Source: Paenibacillus sp. FSL M7-0420 (GTDB lineage Bacteria > Bacillota > Bacilli > Paenibacillales > Paenibacillaceae). From it: a DNA stretch of 64,000 bases. Location: contig NZ_JBBOCJ010000001.1 in NCBI RefSeq assembly GCF_038002345.1, positions 2,604,001 through 2,668,000 of the forward strand, written 5' to 3'. The translations under genes and the position numbers were made by a program. Below, in pieces: positions 8,440-17,741 of the stretch (position 1 is the first letter of the stretch; every line of letters starts with the position of its first letter). The notes beneath the pieces are model-generated. The model was given only the letters and a program-made list of their open reading frames with translations, had not been told where the DNA came from and made no database searches.

Positions 8440-11004
8440 ATGAGGAAGCCGTTAATCATGCTGCTCTCGATTCTCTTCAGTATGAGTGTGCTGGCCGGCT
8501 GTTCGGCGTCGAGCTCAGGCAGCCAGGCCAGCGGGCATGAACCGAATCTTGAAGTGTCCTTTACGGAAGGGAGCGCGCTGAAATCTGCCTTCACCGATAG
8601 TGGGGTGAGCGGCATGACAGGGGTGCTCGAGAACGCGCAGCTCCGGCTGTTCATGGATGAAGCTACCGGAGGAATCGCCGTCAAGAATCTGTCGGACGGG
8701 ACGCTCTGGTACAGCAACCCGCCGGACCGTGAAGCGGATGCCAAGGCCAGCGGGGATAATAAAGACCTGCTGTCCGCGCAGCTCAAGCTGGATTTCTATA
8801 ACAACCTGGGTCAAGTCAGCTCTGTCAATTCATATACGGACAGCGTGGCCCATAAGCAAATGAAGCTGGAACTGACGCCGGAGGGCGTCAAGGTCTTCTA
8901 CCAGTTCGGAACGACCGCCGCAACGGCGGAGGATCTGCCGATGAAGATGGGCAAGGAGCGGTTCGAGGAGAAGATCATGAGCAAGATGGATAAGACCGGG
9001 CAGCGGACGATGAAAATTGCCTACACCTTCGATGAGGAGAACGGGGTATATACGCGAAACGATGAAGCGCTGAAGGGGCTTCAGCTGGAGCGGACTCTGA
9101 AGGGCTTCGAGAAGGCGGGGTACACAGAGGAAGATCTGCAGCAGGACATCGCCGAGAACAACCTCAGCCAGACCAAGCCTGCGCCGCGTATTTTCCAGCT
9201 CGCCATTGAATACGCCCTGGACGGGGATCAGCTGGTCGTCAAGGTTCCGGCAGCGGATATCCGCTATCCTGCGGATTATCCGGTGAATGACATCTCTCTG
9301 CTGAGCTTCCTGGGTGCCGGTGGGAGCAAGGATTCGGGGTCCATCCTGGTGCCGGACGGCTCAGGAGCGCTGATTCATTTCAATAACGGCAAGACCCGTT
9401 ATCCCGCATACAAGCAGGCGGTATATGGTGTGGACGGGACGATGGAGACCACAGATGCCTATGCGCAGCAGCAGGAGGTCAAGCTGCCGGTGTTCGGCCT
9501 GATCCGGGAGGAAGGTGCAATGCTGGGCATTATTGAACAAGGCGCTTCCTTGGCTACCATCAACGCGGATACCAGCGGCAGATTGAACGGATACAACTAC
9601 GTGTATCCGAGCTTCACCCTGATTGCCAAGGGAGATCTTACCCTGACGTCAAGCGATCAGAACCGCACCCTGCCGAAATTCCAGCAGGAGCCGCCTAAGA
9701 CAGATTATGTCGTCCGTTACGCGTTCTTGAGCGGAGCAGAGGCCTCTTATCCGGGCATGGCGCGTTATTACCAGAGCTATCTGGCGGAGCATGGCGGACT
9801 GCCTGAGGCACAGCCGGCCGCTTCCGCAGAAGCTCCTGTGAATACGCCGTTCTATCTGGAGCTGGTAGGCGGAATCACGAAGACCAAGCATGTCCTGGGT
9901 ATTCCATATCAATCGCTGGAGGCATTGACCACCTTCGAAGAGGCCCAGAGCATTCTGGAGCAGATGAAGCAGCGCGGCATTGATAATATCAAGCTGAAAT
10001 ATGCCGGCTGGTTCAACCGGGGCCTCGATCACAAGGTGCCGGACCGGCTGTCTGTGGATCAGGCGGTCGGCGGCAGCAAGGGACTGAACCGGCTGGCTGC
10101 ATACGCCAAGGAGCAAGACATTCAGCTCTTCCCTGATGTGGCTCTGCTCCGGGCGAACCAGACCTCCGGCTTCCGGATTAACCAGAAGGCTTCCCGGATG
10201 CTCAGTGAGATTCCGGCAGCTGTCTATCCGTACAATATGGCCTTGAACCGGCGGGACCGTTCCTTCACCCCGGCCTACATTATTTCGCCAAGCAGGGTCG
10301 GCGGATATGTTGATGCCACGCTGAAGGACATCGCACCGTTTCAGACCGGCGGCATCTCGCTCAGGGATATGGCCGATCAATTGAACAGCGATTTCCGCAA
10401 GAATCAGGAGGTCGACCGGGCAACGTCCGAGCAGATCTCGGTCCAATCGCTGGAGAAGATCACGGGGCAGTCGCTGCGTATTCTTGCGGATGGCGGCAAT
10501 GCCTATGCCCTGCCGTACCTCTCTGACATTACGGATGCTCCGGTGTCCAGCAGCAGGTTCAAGCTGGAGGATGAGGAGATTCCGTTCTATCCGATGGTGG
10601 TGCGGGGATATGTGAATTACACCGGCAAGCCTTTTAACCTGTCCACGTTCACCAATCCAAGGCAGTATATCCTGAAGAGTCTGGAGTACGGCTCCGGTCT
10701 CTATTATGAATGGATGTATGCGCCTAATTACAAGGTGAAGGATACCGACTTCGATAACCTGTATGCGGTCCATTATGAGCAGTGGATCAACCAGGCGGCC
10801 GATATGTACACGGAAGTGAACGCAGTGATGAAGAATGTTCATAATCAGCGGCTGACGGGTCATGAGAAGCTGGCAGACGGTGTCTATAAAAGCACTTACG
10901 GTAACGGGATGTCTGTCATCGTCAACTACAATAAGACCGCAGTCCTTGCCGAAGGCCGGACGGTTGAGGCCGAAAGCTATATTACGGGTGGTGAGCAATC
11001 TTGA
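8440..11004 (+). CDS. DUF5696-type lipoprotein, possible glycoside-hydrolase-like surface protein
   Basis: An 854-residue lipoprotein (LAGC at about 18-21). I recognise the family layout as DUF5696, which has no assigned activity that I know. Residues about 60-420 look like an all-beta domain similar to galactose-mutarotase-type sandwiches (VPDGSGALIHFNNGK; LPVFGLIREEGAMLGIIEQG). About 465-720 alternate helices and strands like a TIM barrel (IKLKYAGWFNRGLDHKVPD; LNRLAAYAKEQDIQLFPDV; LRILADGGNAYALPYL), and a small beta C-terminus follows (YGNGMSVIVNYN). This order resembles GH31/GH36/GH101-like enzymes, but I cannot assign catalytic residues. RBS AGGAGGA precedes ATG 8440. Its stop overlaps the next permease start, so it belongs to the transport operon. 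Confidence 0.7.
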   Translation: MRKPLIMLLSILFSMSVLAGCSASSSGSQASGHEPNLEVSFTEGSALKSAFTDSGVSGMTGVLENAQLRLFMDEATGGIAVKNLSDGTLWYSNPPDREADAKASGDNKDLLSAQLKLDFYNNLGQVSSVNSYTDSVAHKQMKLELTPEGVKVFYQFGTTAATAEDLPMKMGKERFEEKIMSKMDKTGQRTMKIAYTFDEENGVYTRNDEALKGLQLERTLKGFEKAGYTEEDLQQDIAENNLSQTKPAPRIFQLAIEYALDGDQLVVKVPAADIRYPADYPVNDISLLSFLGAGGSKDSGSILVPDGSGALIHFNNGKTRYPAYKQAVYGVDGTMETTDAYAQQQEVKLPVFGLIREEGAMLGIIEQGASLATINADTSGRLNGYNYVYPSFTLIAKGDLTLTSSDQNRTLPKFQQEPPKTDYVVRYAFLSGAEASYPGMARYYQSYLAEHGGLPEAQPAASAEAPVNTPFYLELVGGITKTKHVLGIPYQSLEALTTFEEAQSILEQMKQRGIDNIKLKYAGWFNRGLDHKVPDRLSVDQAVGGSKGLNRLAAYAKEQDIQLFPDVALLRANQTSGFRINQKASRMLSEIPAAVYPYNMALNRRDRSFTPAYIISPSRVGGYVDATLKDIAPFQTGGISLRDMADQLNSDFRKNQEVDRATSEQISVQSLEKITGQSLRILADGGNAYALPYLSDITDAPVSSSRFKLEDEEIPFYPMVVRGYVNYTGKPFNLSTFTNPRQYILKSLEYGSGLYYEWMYAPNYKVKDTDFDNLYAVHYEQWINQAADMYTEVNAVMKNVHNQRLTGHEKLADGVYKSTYGNGMSVIVNYNKTAVLAEGRTVEAESYITGGEQS

Positions 11005-11906
11005 AATCCATACTTAGACTGGACCGCAGATCCTACAATGAGCAAAAGGCATTAATGGGCTTCTTCTATGTACTGCCCTGGCTGCTGGGGTTCATCTTCT
11101 TCTTCCTGATTCCGTTGTTGTCTTCGCTGCGCTACAGCTTAAGCTCGGTGCAGGCCAACTCCGACGGACTGATTGTTCATTTCAGCGGCTTCCAGAATTA
11201 CGTTGAAGCGCTGACGGTGAATACGGAATTCAACCGCTCGCTGGCCGATGCCATATTGAATATGGTCATCAATGTGCCGCTGATCGTGATCTTCAGCCTG
11301 TTCCTGGCGGTGCTGCTGAATCAGAAATTCATTGGCAGATCGCTGGCCCGCTCGATCTTCTTCCTGCCCGTCATTCTGGCCTCCGGGGTTATTCTGAGTC
11401 TGGAGAGCACCAGCCTGATTCAGGCGGTTAACGATCAGAATGCCGGAGCGGGAGCGATTCAGGGACTGGGCACCTTCGAGCTGGAGGGGCTGATGCTGGA
11501 TGCGGGCTTAAGCGAATGGGTAGTGAACTATCTGACCAGCGCCGTGAGCCGCATCTATAGTATTGTGAGCCAGTCCGGCGTACAGATTCTGATTTTCCTG
11601 GCCGGCATCCAGACCATCTCGCCGCAGCTGTATGAGGCGTCCAAGATGGAAGGGGCAACCGGCTATGAGGCCTTCTGGAAAATCACTTTTCCGATGGTCA
11701 GCCCGCTCATTCTGGTGAATTCTATCTATACGATTATCGATTCCTTCTCGAATAACGCCATGACGGACCTGATCCGGGAGACCGGCTTCACCCAGTTCAA
11801 CTTCGGTCTAAGCTCTGCGATGGCCTGGCTGTATTTCGCCGCAGTGGCCTTAATTCTGGCTGTCAGCAGCTATCTGATCTCGAAGAAGGTCTTCTACTAT
11901 GATTAA
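11001..11906 (+). CDS. Sugar ABC transporter permease, second pair
   Basis: A 301-residue inner-membrane permease with six predicted helices. The first is near residues 15-37 (FFYVLPWLLGFIFFFLIPLL), and the EAA loop is EASKMEGATGYEAFWKITFP. The periplasmic region between helices 3 and 4 is somewhat long (about residues 130-185). It starts with TTG overlapping the stop of the DUF5696 gene and forms a pair with the following permease. Having a second permease pair in one operon means either a second substrate or two alternative channels for the same binding proteins. Confidence 0.88.
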   Translation: MKSILRLDRRSYNEQKALMGFFYVLPWLLGFIFFFLIPLLSSLRYSLSSVQANSDGLIVHFSGFQNYVEALTVNTEFNRSLADAILNMVINVPLIVIFSLFLAVLLNQKFIGRSLARSIFFLPVILASGVILSLESTSLIQAVNDQNAGAGAIQGLGTFELEGLMLDAGLSEWVVNYLTSAVSRIYSIVSQSGVQILIFLAGIQTISPQLYEASKMEGATGYEAFWKITFPMVSPLILVNSIYTIIDSFSNNAMTDLIRETGFTQFNFGLSSAMAWLYFAAVALILAVSSYLISKKVFYYD

Positions 11907-11922
11907 AGGGAGGATGGGACAA

Positions 11923-12870
11923 ATGCATGCGACCCGCTTACTGTCGCTCGAACGCTGGAAGAAATGGATATGGTCCTTCGTGCGGCTGACGCTCATTGCA
12001 GGCCTGTCGTTCGTGATCCTCTATCCGGTACTCCAGAAGATATCCACGGCCTTCAAGGCCAAGAGCGATCTGTATTCACCGATTGTCGTCTGGCTTCCCG
12101 AGAATTACACGCTCGACAATTTCGTCAAAGCGATTGGAATTATGGATTACTGGCAGGCCTTGCTGAATACCTTCACCCTGTCGGCGCTGACTACAATCTT
12201 GACCGCCATCTCCTGCGCGCTTGCAGGGTATGGCTTCGCCCGGCTGAAGTTCAAAGGGAGCCAGCTGCTGTTCGCCGGGGTCATATTGACGATCCTGGTT
12301 CCGCCGATCACGATTCTGATTCCGGTCTACCTGAATTTGAAGGATTTCAGCCTGATGGGGCTGATTCCACTCCTGACCGGCAAATCGGTGAATCTGCTCA
12401 ACACCTACTGGCCGTTTATTCTAACCTCTGCTACAGCGAATTCGCTGAAGGCGGGGCTGTACATTTTCATCTTCCGGCAGTTCTTCCGGGGGATTCCCAA
12501 AGAGGTGGAGGAAGCGGCTTATATCGACGGGGCCGGGGTAGGCAAGACCTTCTACCGGATTATGCTGCCTAACGCGATACCATCCATTGTTACGGTACTG
12601 CTCTTCTCGTTTGTGTGGCAATGGAACGACAGCTTCTTCACCACGACTTATCTGACCTCCAGCAAGGTGATGGCGACCCAGCTCGGCTCGCTGCCGTATA
12701 ATCTGGCGATTCTGCTGGAGGATGGGGCCAATTCCAAGGCTGATCCGTTCTACCTCAGCATGGTCCAGGATACAGGGATTCTGCTGGCGATCCTGCCGCT
12801 GATCATTATCTACCTGTTCGTGCAGCGGTATTTCGTGGAGAGTATTGAGCGTACCGGGATTGTCGGTTAA
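11923..12870 (+). CDS. Carbohydrate ABC transporter permease, second pair (MalG-like)
   Basis: About 315 residues with six membrane segments, EAA loop EAAYIDGAGVGKTFYRIMLP, and the C-terminal Gly-Ile-Val-Gly tail. ATG 11899 is in frame, but ATG 11923 is 8 bases after AAAGGGAGGA and is preferred. The loop between helices 3 and 4 is longer than average (LNLKDFSLMGLIPLLTG...). It is followed after 19 bases by the xylanase gene, which links this importer to xylan breakdown products by context. Confidence 0.88.
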   Translation: MHATRLLSLERWKKWIWSFVRLTLIAGLSFVILYPVLQKISTAFKAKSDLYSPIVVWLPENYTLDNFVKAIGIMDYWQALLNTFTLSALTTILTAISCALAGYGFARLKFKGSQLLFAGVILTILVPPITILIPVYLNLKDFSLMGLIPLLTGKSVNLLNTYWPFILTSATANSLKAGLYIFIFRQFFRGIPKEVEEAAYIDGAGVGKTFYRIMLPNAIPSIVTVLLFSFVWQWNDSFFTTTYLTSSKVMATQLGSLPYNLAILLEDGANSKADPFYLSMVQDTGILLAILPLIIIYLFVQRYFVESIERTGIVG

Positions 12871-12889
12871 CCGTAGAAGGAGGATGACT

Positions 12890-14140
12890 GTGCGCCAAAA
12901 TAACAGAACAAGCACTCCGGCCAGACTGGCCCGGAGTATAGTCTTCGCAGCCGCGCTTCTATGGTTATCCGGCTGCTCCACTTCGGGCGGGGATGCAGCT
13001 CCGGCTGCTTCCCCGCCAGGGAATGTAGCGTCATCCCCGGCAGCCTCACCCGACGGGACTCCGGCCGCTGCCCTTGCAGCTTCGCCTGAAGCTGCGGCGG
13101 AAGCTCCGGTGCAGCAGGAGGCTCCGCCGCTGGCGGCAGCCTATGCGGATTACTTCCCCATAGGCGCTGCGGTGGAGCCGGACCAGACAGAAGGGGCCAC
13201 GGCAGAGCTGCTGAGGCGGCATGTGAACTGGCTCGTGGCCGAGAATGCCATGAAGCCGGATGCAATTGCACCGGCTGAGGGCACCTTCACCTGGGAACGG
13301 GCCGACCGGATCGTCGCCTTCGCCAAGGCGAACGGCATGGGGCTGCGCTTCCACACCCTGGTGTGGCACAGCCAGACGCCGGAGTGGTTCTTCCGGGATG
13401 AAGCCGGCCGGGCGATGGCGGATGAGACCGATGCGGCGAGGCGCGAAGCGAACAAGAAGCTGCTGCTGAAGCGTCTGGACCGCTATGTCACTGCCGTGGT
13501 CGGCAGGTATAAGGAGGACATCTCCTCCTGGGATGTAGTGAATGAGGTGATTGAGCCGAATGACCCGGATGGCATGCGGGCGAGCGACTGGTACAAGCTT
13601 ACCGGTACCGGATTCATCGAGACCGCCTTCCGGGCGGCCCGCAAGGCTGGAGGACCGGAGCTTAAGCTGTACATCAATGATTACGGCACAGACAACCCGG
13701 AGAAGCGGGACCGGCTCTACGAGCTGGTGAAGGACATGCTGGCGAAGGGAGTGCCGATTGACGGGGTTGGCCACCAGACCCATATTAATCTGGAGTATCC
13801 TCCGGTGGAGAGCATTATCGAGTCCATGGAGAAGTTCCATGCTCTGGGCCTGGATAATCAGATCACCGAGCTGGATATGAGCCTGTATGTCTATAACGAT
13901 CTCAGTGATGTCGGACCCGTGGTTCCCGAAGACATCCTGCAGCGGCAGGCCGCGCGGTACGGCGAGCTATTCGCTGCTCTAAGAGACAGGAAGGAACTGC
14001 TAAGCGGGGTCATGTTCTGGGGCATTTCGGATGATCATACCTGGCTGAGCACATTCCCGGCCGAGCGGACCGAGGCCCCGATGCTGTTCGACAGGCAGCA
14101 TCAGCCCAAACCGGCCTTCCAGGCGGTCACTGATTTCTAA
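12890..14140 (+). CDS. GH10 endo-1,4-beta-xylanase, predicted lipoprotein
   Basis: Cuts the beta-1,4-xylan backbone with retention of configuration. A signal peptide ends in LSGC (Cys at about 25) and is followed by an Ala/Pro/Ser linker to about residue 80, so the enzyme should be lipid-anchored outside the membrane. The catalytic domain (about 85-416) shows the GH10 hallmarks: HTLVWHSQTPEWF, the acid/base Glu in WDVVNE (about E219) and the nucleophile Glu in ITELD (about E327). No CBM or SLH is present, so it resembles membrane-near xylanases that trim oligosaccharides for uptake. GTG 12890 is chosen because GGAGG ends 6 bases before it; ATG 12884 touches that site. Last gene of the transport operon, 19 bases after the permease. 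Confidence 0.93.
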   Translation: MRQNNRTSTPARLARSIVFAAALLWLSGCSTSGGDAAPAASPPGNVASSPAASPDGTPAAALAASPEAAAEAPVQQEAPPLAAAYADYFPIGAAVEPDQTEGATAELLRRHVNWLVAENAMKPDAIAPAEGTFTWERADRIVAFAKANGMGLRFHTLVWHSQTPEWFFRDEAGRAMADETDAARREANKKLLLKRLDRYVTAVVGRYKEDISSWDVVNEVIEPNDPDGMRASDWYKLTGTGFIETAFRAARKAGGPELKLYINDYGTDNPEKRDRLYELVKDMLAKGVPIDGVGHQTHINLEYPPVESIIESMEKFHALGLDNQITELDMSLYVYNDLSDVGPVVPEDILQRQAARYGELFAALRDRKELLSGVMFWGISDDHTWLSTFPAERTEAPMLFDRQHQPKPAFQAVTDF

Positions 14141-14183
14141 ATAGTAAAGAACGGGTAAGCCAAACAAGAATTGCACCTTACAA

Positions 14184-14212
14184 TTTCATTATTTTTGCCG
14201 GGATAATATAAT
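14184..14212 (+). promoter_or_regulatory. Candidate promoter for the binding-protein/kinase/regulator trio
   Basis: TATAAT at 14207-14212 with a weak TTTCAT at 14184-14189 (17-bp spacing). The -10 lies inside an imperfect palindrome (CCGGGATAATATAATATTCCGG-like, 14199-14219) that could bind a regulator. It sits in the 112-bp gap after the xylanase gene, so the next three genes may have their own start of transcription. Confidence 0.45.
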
Positions 14213-14252
14213 ATTCCGGTATTCATAATCTTGCAAAGTGAGGTTGCAACTG

Positions 14253-15950
14253 GTGCCCAAAACAATCAAGAACACGATGGCCTGGACTGTCACAGCATGC
14301 ATGGTCGTAGGGCTGCTGACCGCTTGTGAGAGGAGCGATAGCCTTGCGGAGCGTTCTCCGGTCCCTGAGGGACAGCCGGGGAGCGCTTCGTTATATGAAG
14401 AGCCGGGTCTAAGCAAATATGATCCGGCCATCCAGCTGTCGTTCGTACGTGAGAACAACGATGCGCTGGAAGAAATACTGAAGGAATTGCCGGGAGAGTC
14501 GCTGGAGCATAACCGCTGGACCGAGCTGTATGAAGAGGTGCTCGGCATTAGGGTCACCTATGATTGGACGGAGTGGAGTTCCATCTACTCCCGCAAGCTG
14601 GGGGTATCTCTGGCCTCCGGGGATATCCCAGATATTGTGCGGGTGAATGCTTCGCAGCTCAGGGTGCTGAGCAATGCAGGGCTGATCCAGGACCTGAGCG
14701 AAGTCTATGACAAGTATGCAACCCCGTTAACCCGAAAGGTGCTGAGTGAGGAAGGAACGGGTCCGTTCGAGACGGTTACCCTTGACGGCAAGCTTATGGC
14801 GATCCCGGAGACCAATTCGTCCATTGAGGGCGCGATGTTCCTGTGGATTCGGACGGACTGGCTGGAGCGGCTCGGCCTGCAGCCGCCGCAGACGATGGCA
14901 GAGGTGCTGGCTATTTCGAAAGCGTTTACGCAGCAAGATCCTGACGGTAACGGCAAGCATGATACCTATGGCCTTGCGGCAACCAAATATCTGTGGGACC
15001 CGGTCATGGGACTTACGGGGTTCATGGCCGGTTATGGTGCGTATCCCGGAATCTGGATTAAGGACAAGACCGGCAAGCTGGTCTATGGAGGTATCCAGCC
15101 GGAGGTCAAGCATGCCCTGCAGGTGCTTCAGGACTTGTACCGGACAGGGCAGATTGACAGGGAGTTCGCCTTCAAGGACGGGGTCAAGGCCAGCGACTGG
15201 ATTGAGCATGAGCAGGTCGGCATGATGTACGGGGAGCAGTGGGGCTCCTTCCTCGCGCAGTCCAGCCGTGAGCATAATCCGCAGGCCGAGTGGCAAGCCT
15301 TCCCGCTGGTCTCGGAGTCGGGGGCCGCGCCGAAGGTGCCGCTTCCGTTCAGCACTAACCAGTTCCTGGCGGTCAAGCAAGGCGTCCAGCATCCGGAGGC
15401 GCTGATTAAGCTGATTAACCTGCATCTGGAGAAGAATTGGGGGGCTACGAGTGAGGTGGAGCGGTACTATAACGCTCCGCAGGCGGTGTGGAAGCTGTCG
15501 CCGGTGACACCGTTTCCGGTGCAGAAGAACCTGGAGGCCTTCCGGGAGCTGGAGACCTTCCGGCGCACTGGCGATGCCTCCGTGCTTCAGGATGAAGCGA
15601 AGACGATCCAGAAGCGGATTGCCGCTTACGAGGCCGGAGGTGCGGACAGCGAGACAGGCTGGGGCTGGGAGCGGACGTATGGGCCTTCGGGTGCTTTTTC
15701 TATCCTGGACGGGTATGAACGTAAATCTCAGCTGCTCTATGAGAGCTTCGTCGGCGCACCTACAGAGACGATGATCGAGAAGCAGAATATTCTAAATAAT
15801 CTTCAGATTGATGCCTTTCTTGATATCATTCAGGGCAGACCGCTCAGCGAGTTCGATAATTTCGTGGCCCAGTGGAACAAGCTGGGCGGCGAGCAGATTA
15901 CGGCTGAGGTTAACGACTGGTATGCAGAGAAGGGCGGGAGCGGCAAATGA
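14253..15950 (+). CDS. Extracellular solute-binding lipoprotein next to a two-component system
   Basis: About 565 residues; signal peptide with a Cys in LLTAC (about residue 25). The body is a long family-1-type binding protein related to LplA/YtcQ-like proteins (WTELYEEVLGIRVTYDWTE; SGDIPDIVRVN; MAIPETNSSIEGAMFLWIRTDWLERLGL; DPDGNGKHDTYGLA, a loop often seen binding calcium). GTG 14253 is preferred; AAGTGAGG lies 9 bases before it, whereas the in-frame GTG 14238 lacks a site. It is directly followed by a sensor kinase and response regulator rather than by permeases, so it may feed ligand information to the kinase or serve the upstream permeases. Confidence 0.85.
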   Translation: MPKTIKNTMAWTVTACMVVGLLTACERSDSLAERSPVPEGQPGSASLYEEPGLSKYDPAIQLSFVRENNDALEEILKELPGESLEHNRWTELYEEVLGIRVTYDWTEWSSIYSRKLGVSLASGDIPDIVRVNASQLRVLSNAGLIQDLSEVYDKYATPLTRKVLSEEGTGPFETVTLDGKLMAIPETNSSIEGAMFLWIRTDWLERLGLQPPQTMAEVLAISKAFTQQDPDGNGKHDTYGLAATKYLWDPVMGLTGFMAGYGAYPGIWIKDKTGKLVYGGIQPEVKHALQVLQDLYRTGQIDREFAFKDGVKASDWIEHEQVGMMYGEQWGSFLAQSSREHNPQAEWQAFPLVSESGAAPKVPLPFSTNQFLAVKQGVQHPEALIKLINLHLEKNWGATSEVERYYNAPQAVWKLSPVTPFPVQKNLEAFRELETFRRTGDASVLQDEAKTIQKRIAAYEAGGADSETGWGWERTYGPSGAFSILDGYERKSQLLYESFVGAPTETMIEKQNILNNLQIDAFLDIIQGRPLSEFDNFVAQWNKLGGEQITAEVNDWYAEKGGSGK

Positions 15951-15983
15951 TCGGACCTGAGCAGACGAGTGGAGGCGGTGCAC

Positions 15984-17741
15984 GTGCTTAAGTTTCCTGC
16001 GGTGTCGATGCGCCACACTATTTTTATCCGGATGGTTGTCACTTATCTCGCTATTATTCTGCCGATTCTGCTGCTTGGACTCTACCTCTACAACTGGAGC
16101 TACAGGAATGCAAGCCAGGACCTGTCCAGAGCGACGCTGTCGCAGCTAACCTATTATCTGGAGGACCTGAACCGCGAGGTGGAGTGGATGGAGATCCAGC
16201 AGTATGATCTTGCCCAGGATACCGAGCTGAACAAGATTGCCGTCACCTGGAATTACATGGACGATGTTCAAAAGCGGGAGAGCCTGAACTACATCACGCA
16301 GCGGCTCACCTCCCTGAAGAACAGCAGCGCCTACATCGGCGATGTGTTCGTTCATATCCGTACCATTAACAAAACGCTGTCCGCGATGAACGGCATCGAT
16401 GATTTTGACAGCAGCAAGTTCAATTTCTTCCGGTCCGTCGATCTCAGAAAAGAAGGCCGGCTGATCAACTGGAACAACTTTCTGGAGCTAAGCGTTACCC
16501 AATCCAGCGGCAGGAGGAATGAGCCTCCGCTGTTCATCGTTCAGATCGAGCTGGACAACGAGAAGCTGAAGGATTCGCTCCGGGCGATCAACGCGTACGA
16601 GGAGAGCGGCTCGCTGCTGGTCTCGCGGCTGACGGATTATGCGCTCGGTACAGAGAACAGCTCCCCGGAGCTGATTGAGAGCTATCACCGGGCGATCGAT
16701 GAGGGGAATCTGTACAACTGGGAGCTGGACGGAATACGGTATCATATTGACAGCTTCACCTCGGACAAGCTGGGGATGGCTGTGGCCACCTATTTGCCGG
16801 AGAAGGCGGTCAAGCGGCCGCTGACCAAGTTCGTGGTCTGGGCCTGGCTGTTCGCGGCGGCGTCCTTCCTGGCGGTGCTGATCTATTCCTACGCGACCTA
16901 TAAGTTCGTCCAGAAGCCGCTGCTTGTGCTGATCCGCAGCTTCAAACGGATGGAGAGCGGCTCGCTGGATATTCAGATTGACCATGGCCGCAAGGATGAA
17001 TTTGGCTATCTGTATCTCCGGTTCAACCAGATGCTCAGCCGGCTGCGGATGCTGATTGACCAGGATTACACCCAGAAGCTGATGATGCAGCGGGCGGAGC
17101 TGAAGCAGCTCCAGTCGCAGATCAATCCGCATTTCCTCTATAACAGCTTCTTCATTCTCAGCGCCCTGGCGAAGCAGGGGGACAGCTCCCGGATTGAGGA
17201 ATTCTCCGGCATGCTGGGCGAATATTTCCGGTTCATCACCCGTAACGGAGAGGATAATGTCCGGCTTGCGGAGGAGACGCGCCATTCCCGGATGTATACG
17301 GAGATCCAGAAGATGCGCTTCTCCAGGCGCATTCAGGTTCAGTTCGATGACCTGCCGGAAGCGATGGAGGAGCTGCGGGTTCCGCGTCTGATTCTCCAGC
17401 CGATTATCGAGAATGCCTATGAGCATTGTCTGGAGAAGCAGGCGGAGGATGGGGAGCTGCGGGTTTCTTTTGAACAGGAGGAACGGGAGATTCGCATTAT
17501 TGTTGAGGATAACGGAAGCGGGCTGACCGATGAACGGATCGAGACCCTGAGAAGGCGGCTGAATCAGAACGGCGGAACGCATGAAGTCACCGGCATGAGC
17601 AATATCCACCGGCGTATCCAATTAATCTACGGGGAAGGCAGCGGCCTGTTCCTGGACAGAAGCATGTTAAGCGGCCTCCGGGTCGAGATCCGGATTAGAC
17701 TGACGGGAGGTGAAGGTCTTGTACAGACTATTGATCGTTGA
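15984..17741 (+). CDS. YesM-type sensor histidine kinase
   Basis: Membrane sensor of about 585 residues. Helix 1 at about 16-38, an extracytoplasmic sensing domain about 40-270 (Cache-like, not otherwise assignable), helix 2 at about 275-300, HAMP about 300-355, then the LytS/YesM-type phosphoacceptor segment (LQSQINPHFLYNSFF, His in NPHFLYN) and a C-terminal HATPase with PIIENAYEH and EDNGSGLTDE. GTG 15984 is 8 bases after GGAGG. It lies 33 bases after the binding-protein gene and overlaps the response-regulator start, so the three are co-translated. The signal is probably a plant-wall oligosaccharide, by context. Confidence 0.92.
   Translation: MLKFPAVSMRHTIFIRMVVTYLAIILPILLLGLYLYNWSYRNASQDLSRATLSQLTYYLEDLNREVEWMEIQQYDLAQDTELNKIAVTWNYMDDVQKRESLNYITQRLTSLKNSSAYIGDVFVHIRTINKTLSAMNGIDDFDSSKFNFFRSVDLRKEGRLINWNNFLELSVTQSSGRRNEPPLFIVQIELDNEKLKDSLRAINAYEESGSLLVSRLTDYALGTENSSPELIESYHRAIDEGNLYNWELDGIRYHIDSFTSDKLGMAVATYLPEKAVKRPLTKFVVWAWLFAAASFLAVLIYSYATYKFVQKPLLVLIRSFKRMESGSLDIQIDHGRKDEFGYLYLRFNQMLSRLRMLIDQDYTQKLMMQRAELKQLQSQINPHFLYNSFFILSALAKQGDSSRIEEFSGMLGEYFRFITRNGEDNVRLAEETRHSRMYTEIQKMRFSRRIQVQFDDLPEAMEELRVPRLILQPIIENAYEHCLEKQAEDGELRVSFEQEEREIRIIVEDNGSGLTDERIETLRRRLNQNGGTHEVTGMSNIHRRIQLIYGEGSGLFLDRSMLSGLRVEIRIRLTGGEGLVQTIDR

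Noticed and set aside
12890..14140. Classic aldouronate-utilisation operon (lplA-lplB-ytcP-xynA2-xynB-aguA)
   Set aside because: A GH10 gene follows permeases, but the GH10 is a lipoprotein and no GH43 or GH67 gene is present; the cassette with NHL/Yip1/DUF5696 genes does not match that operon.
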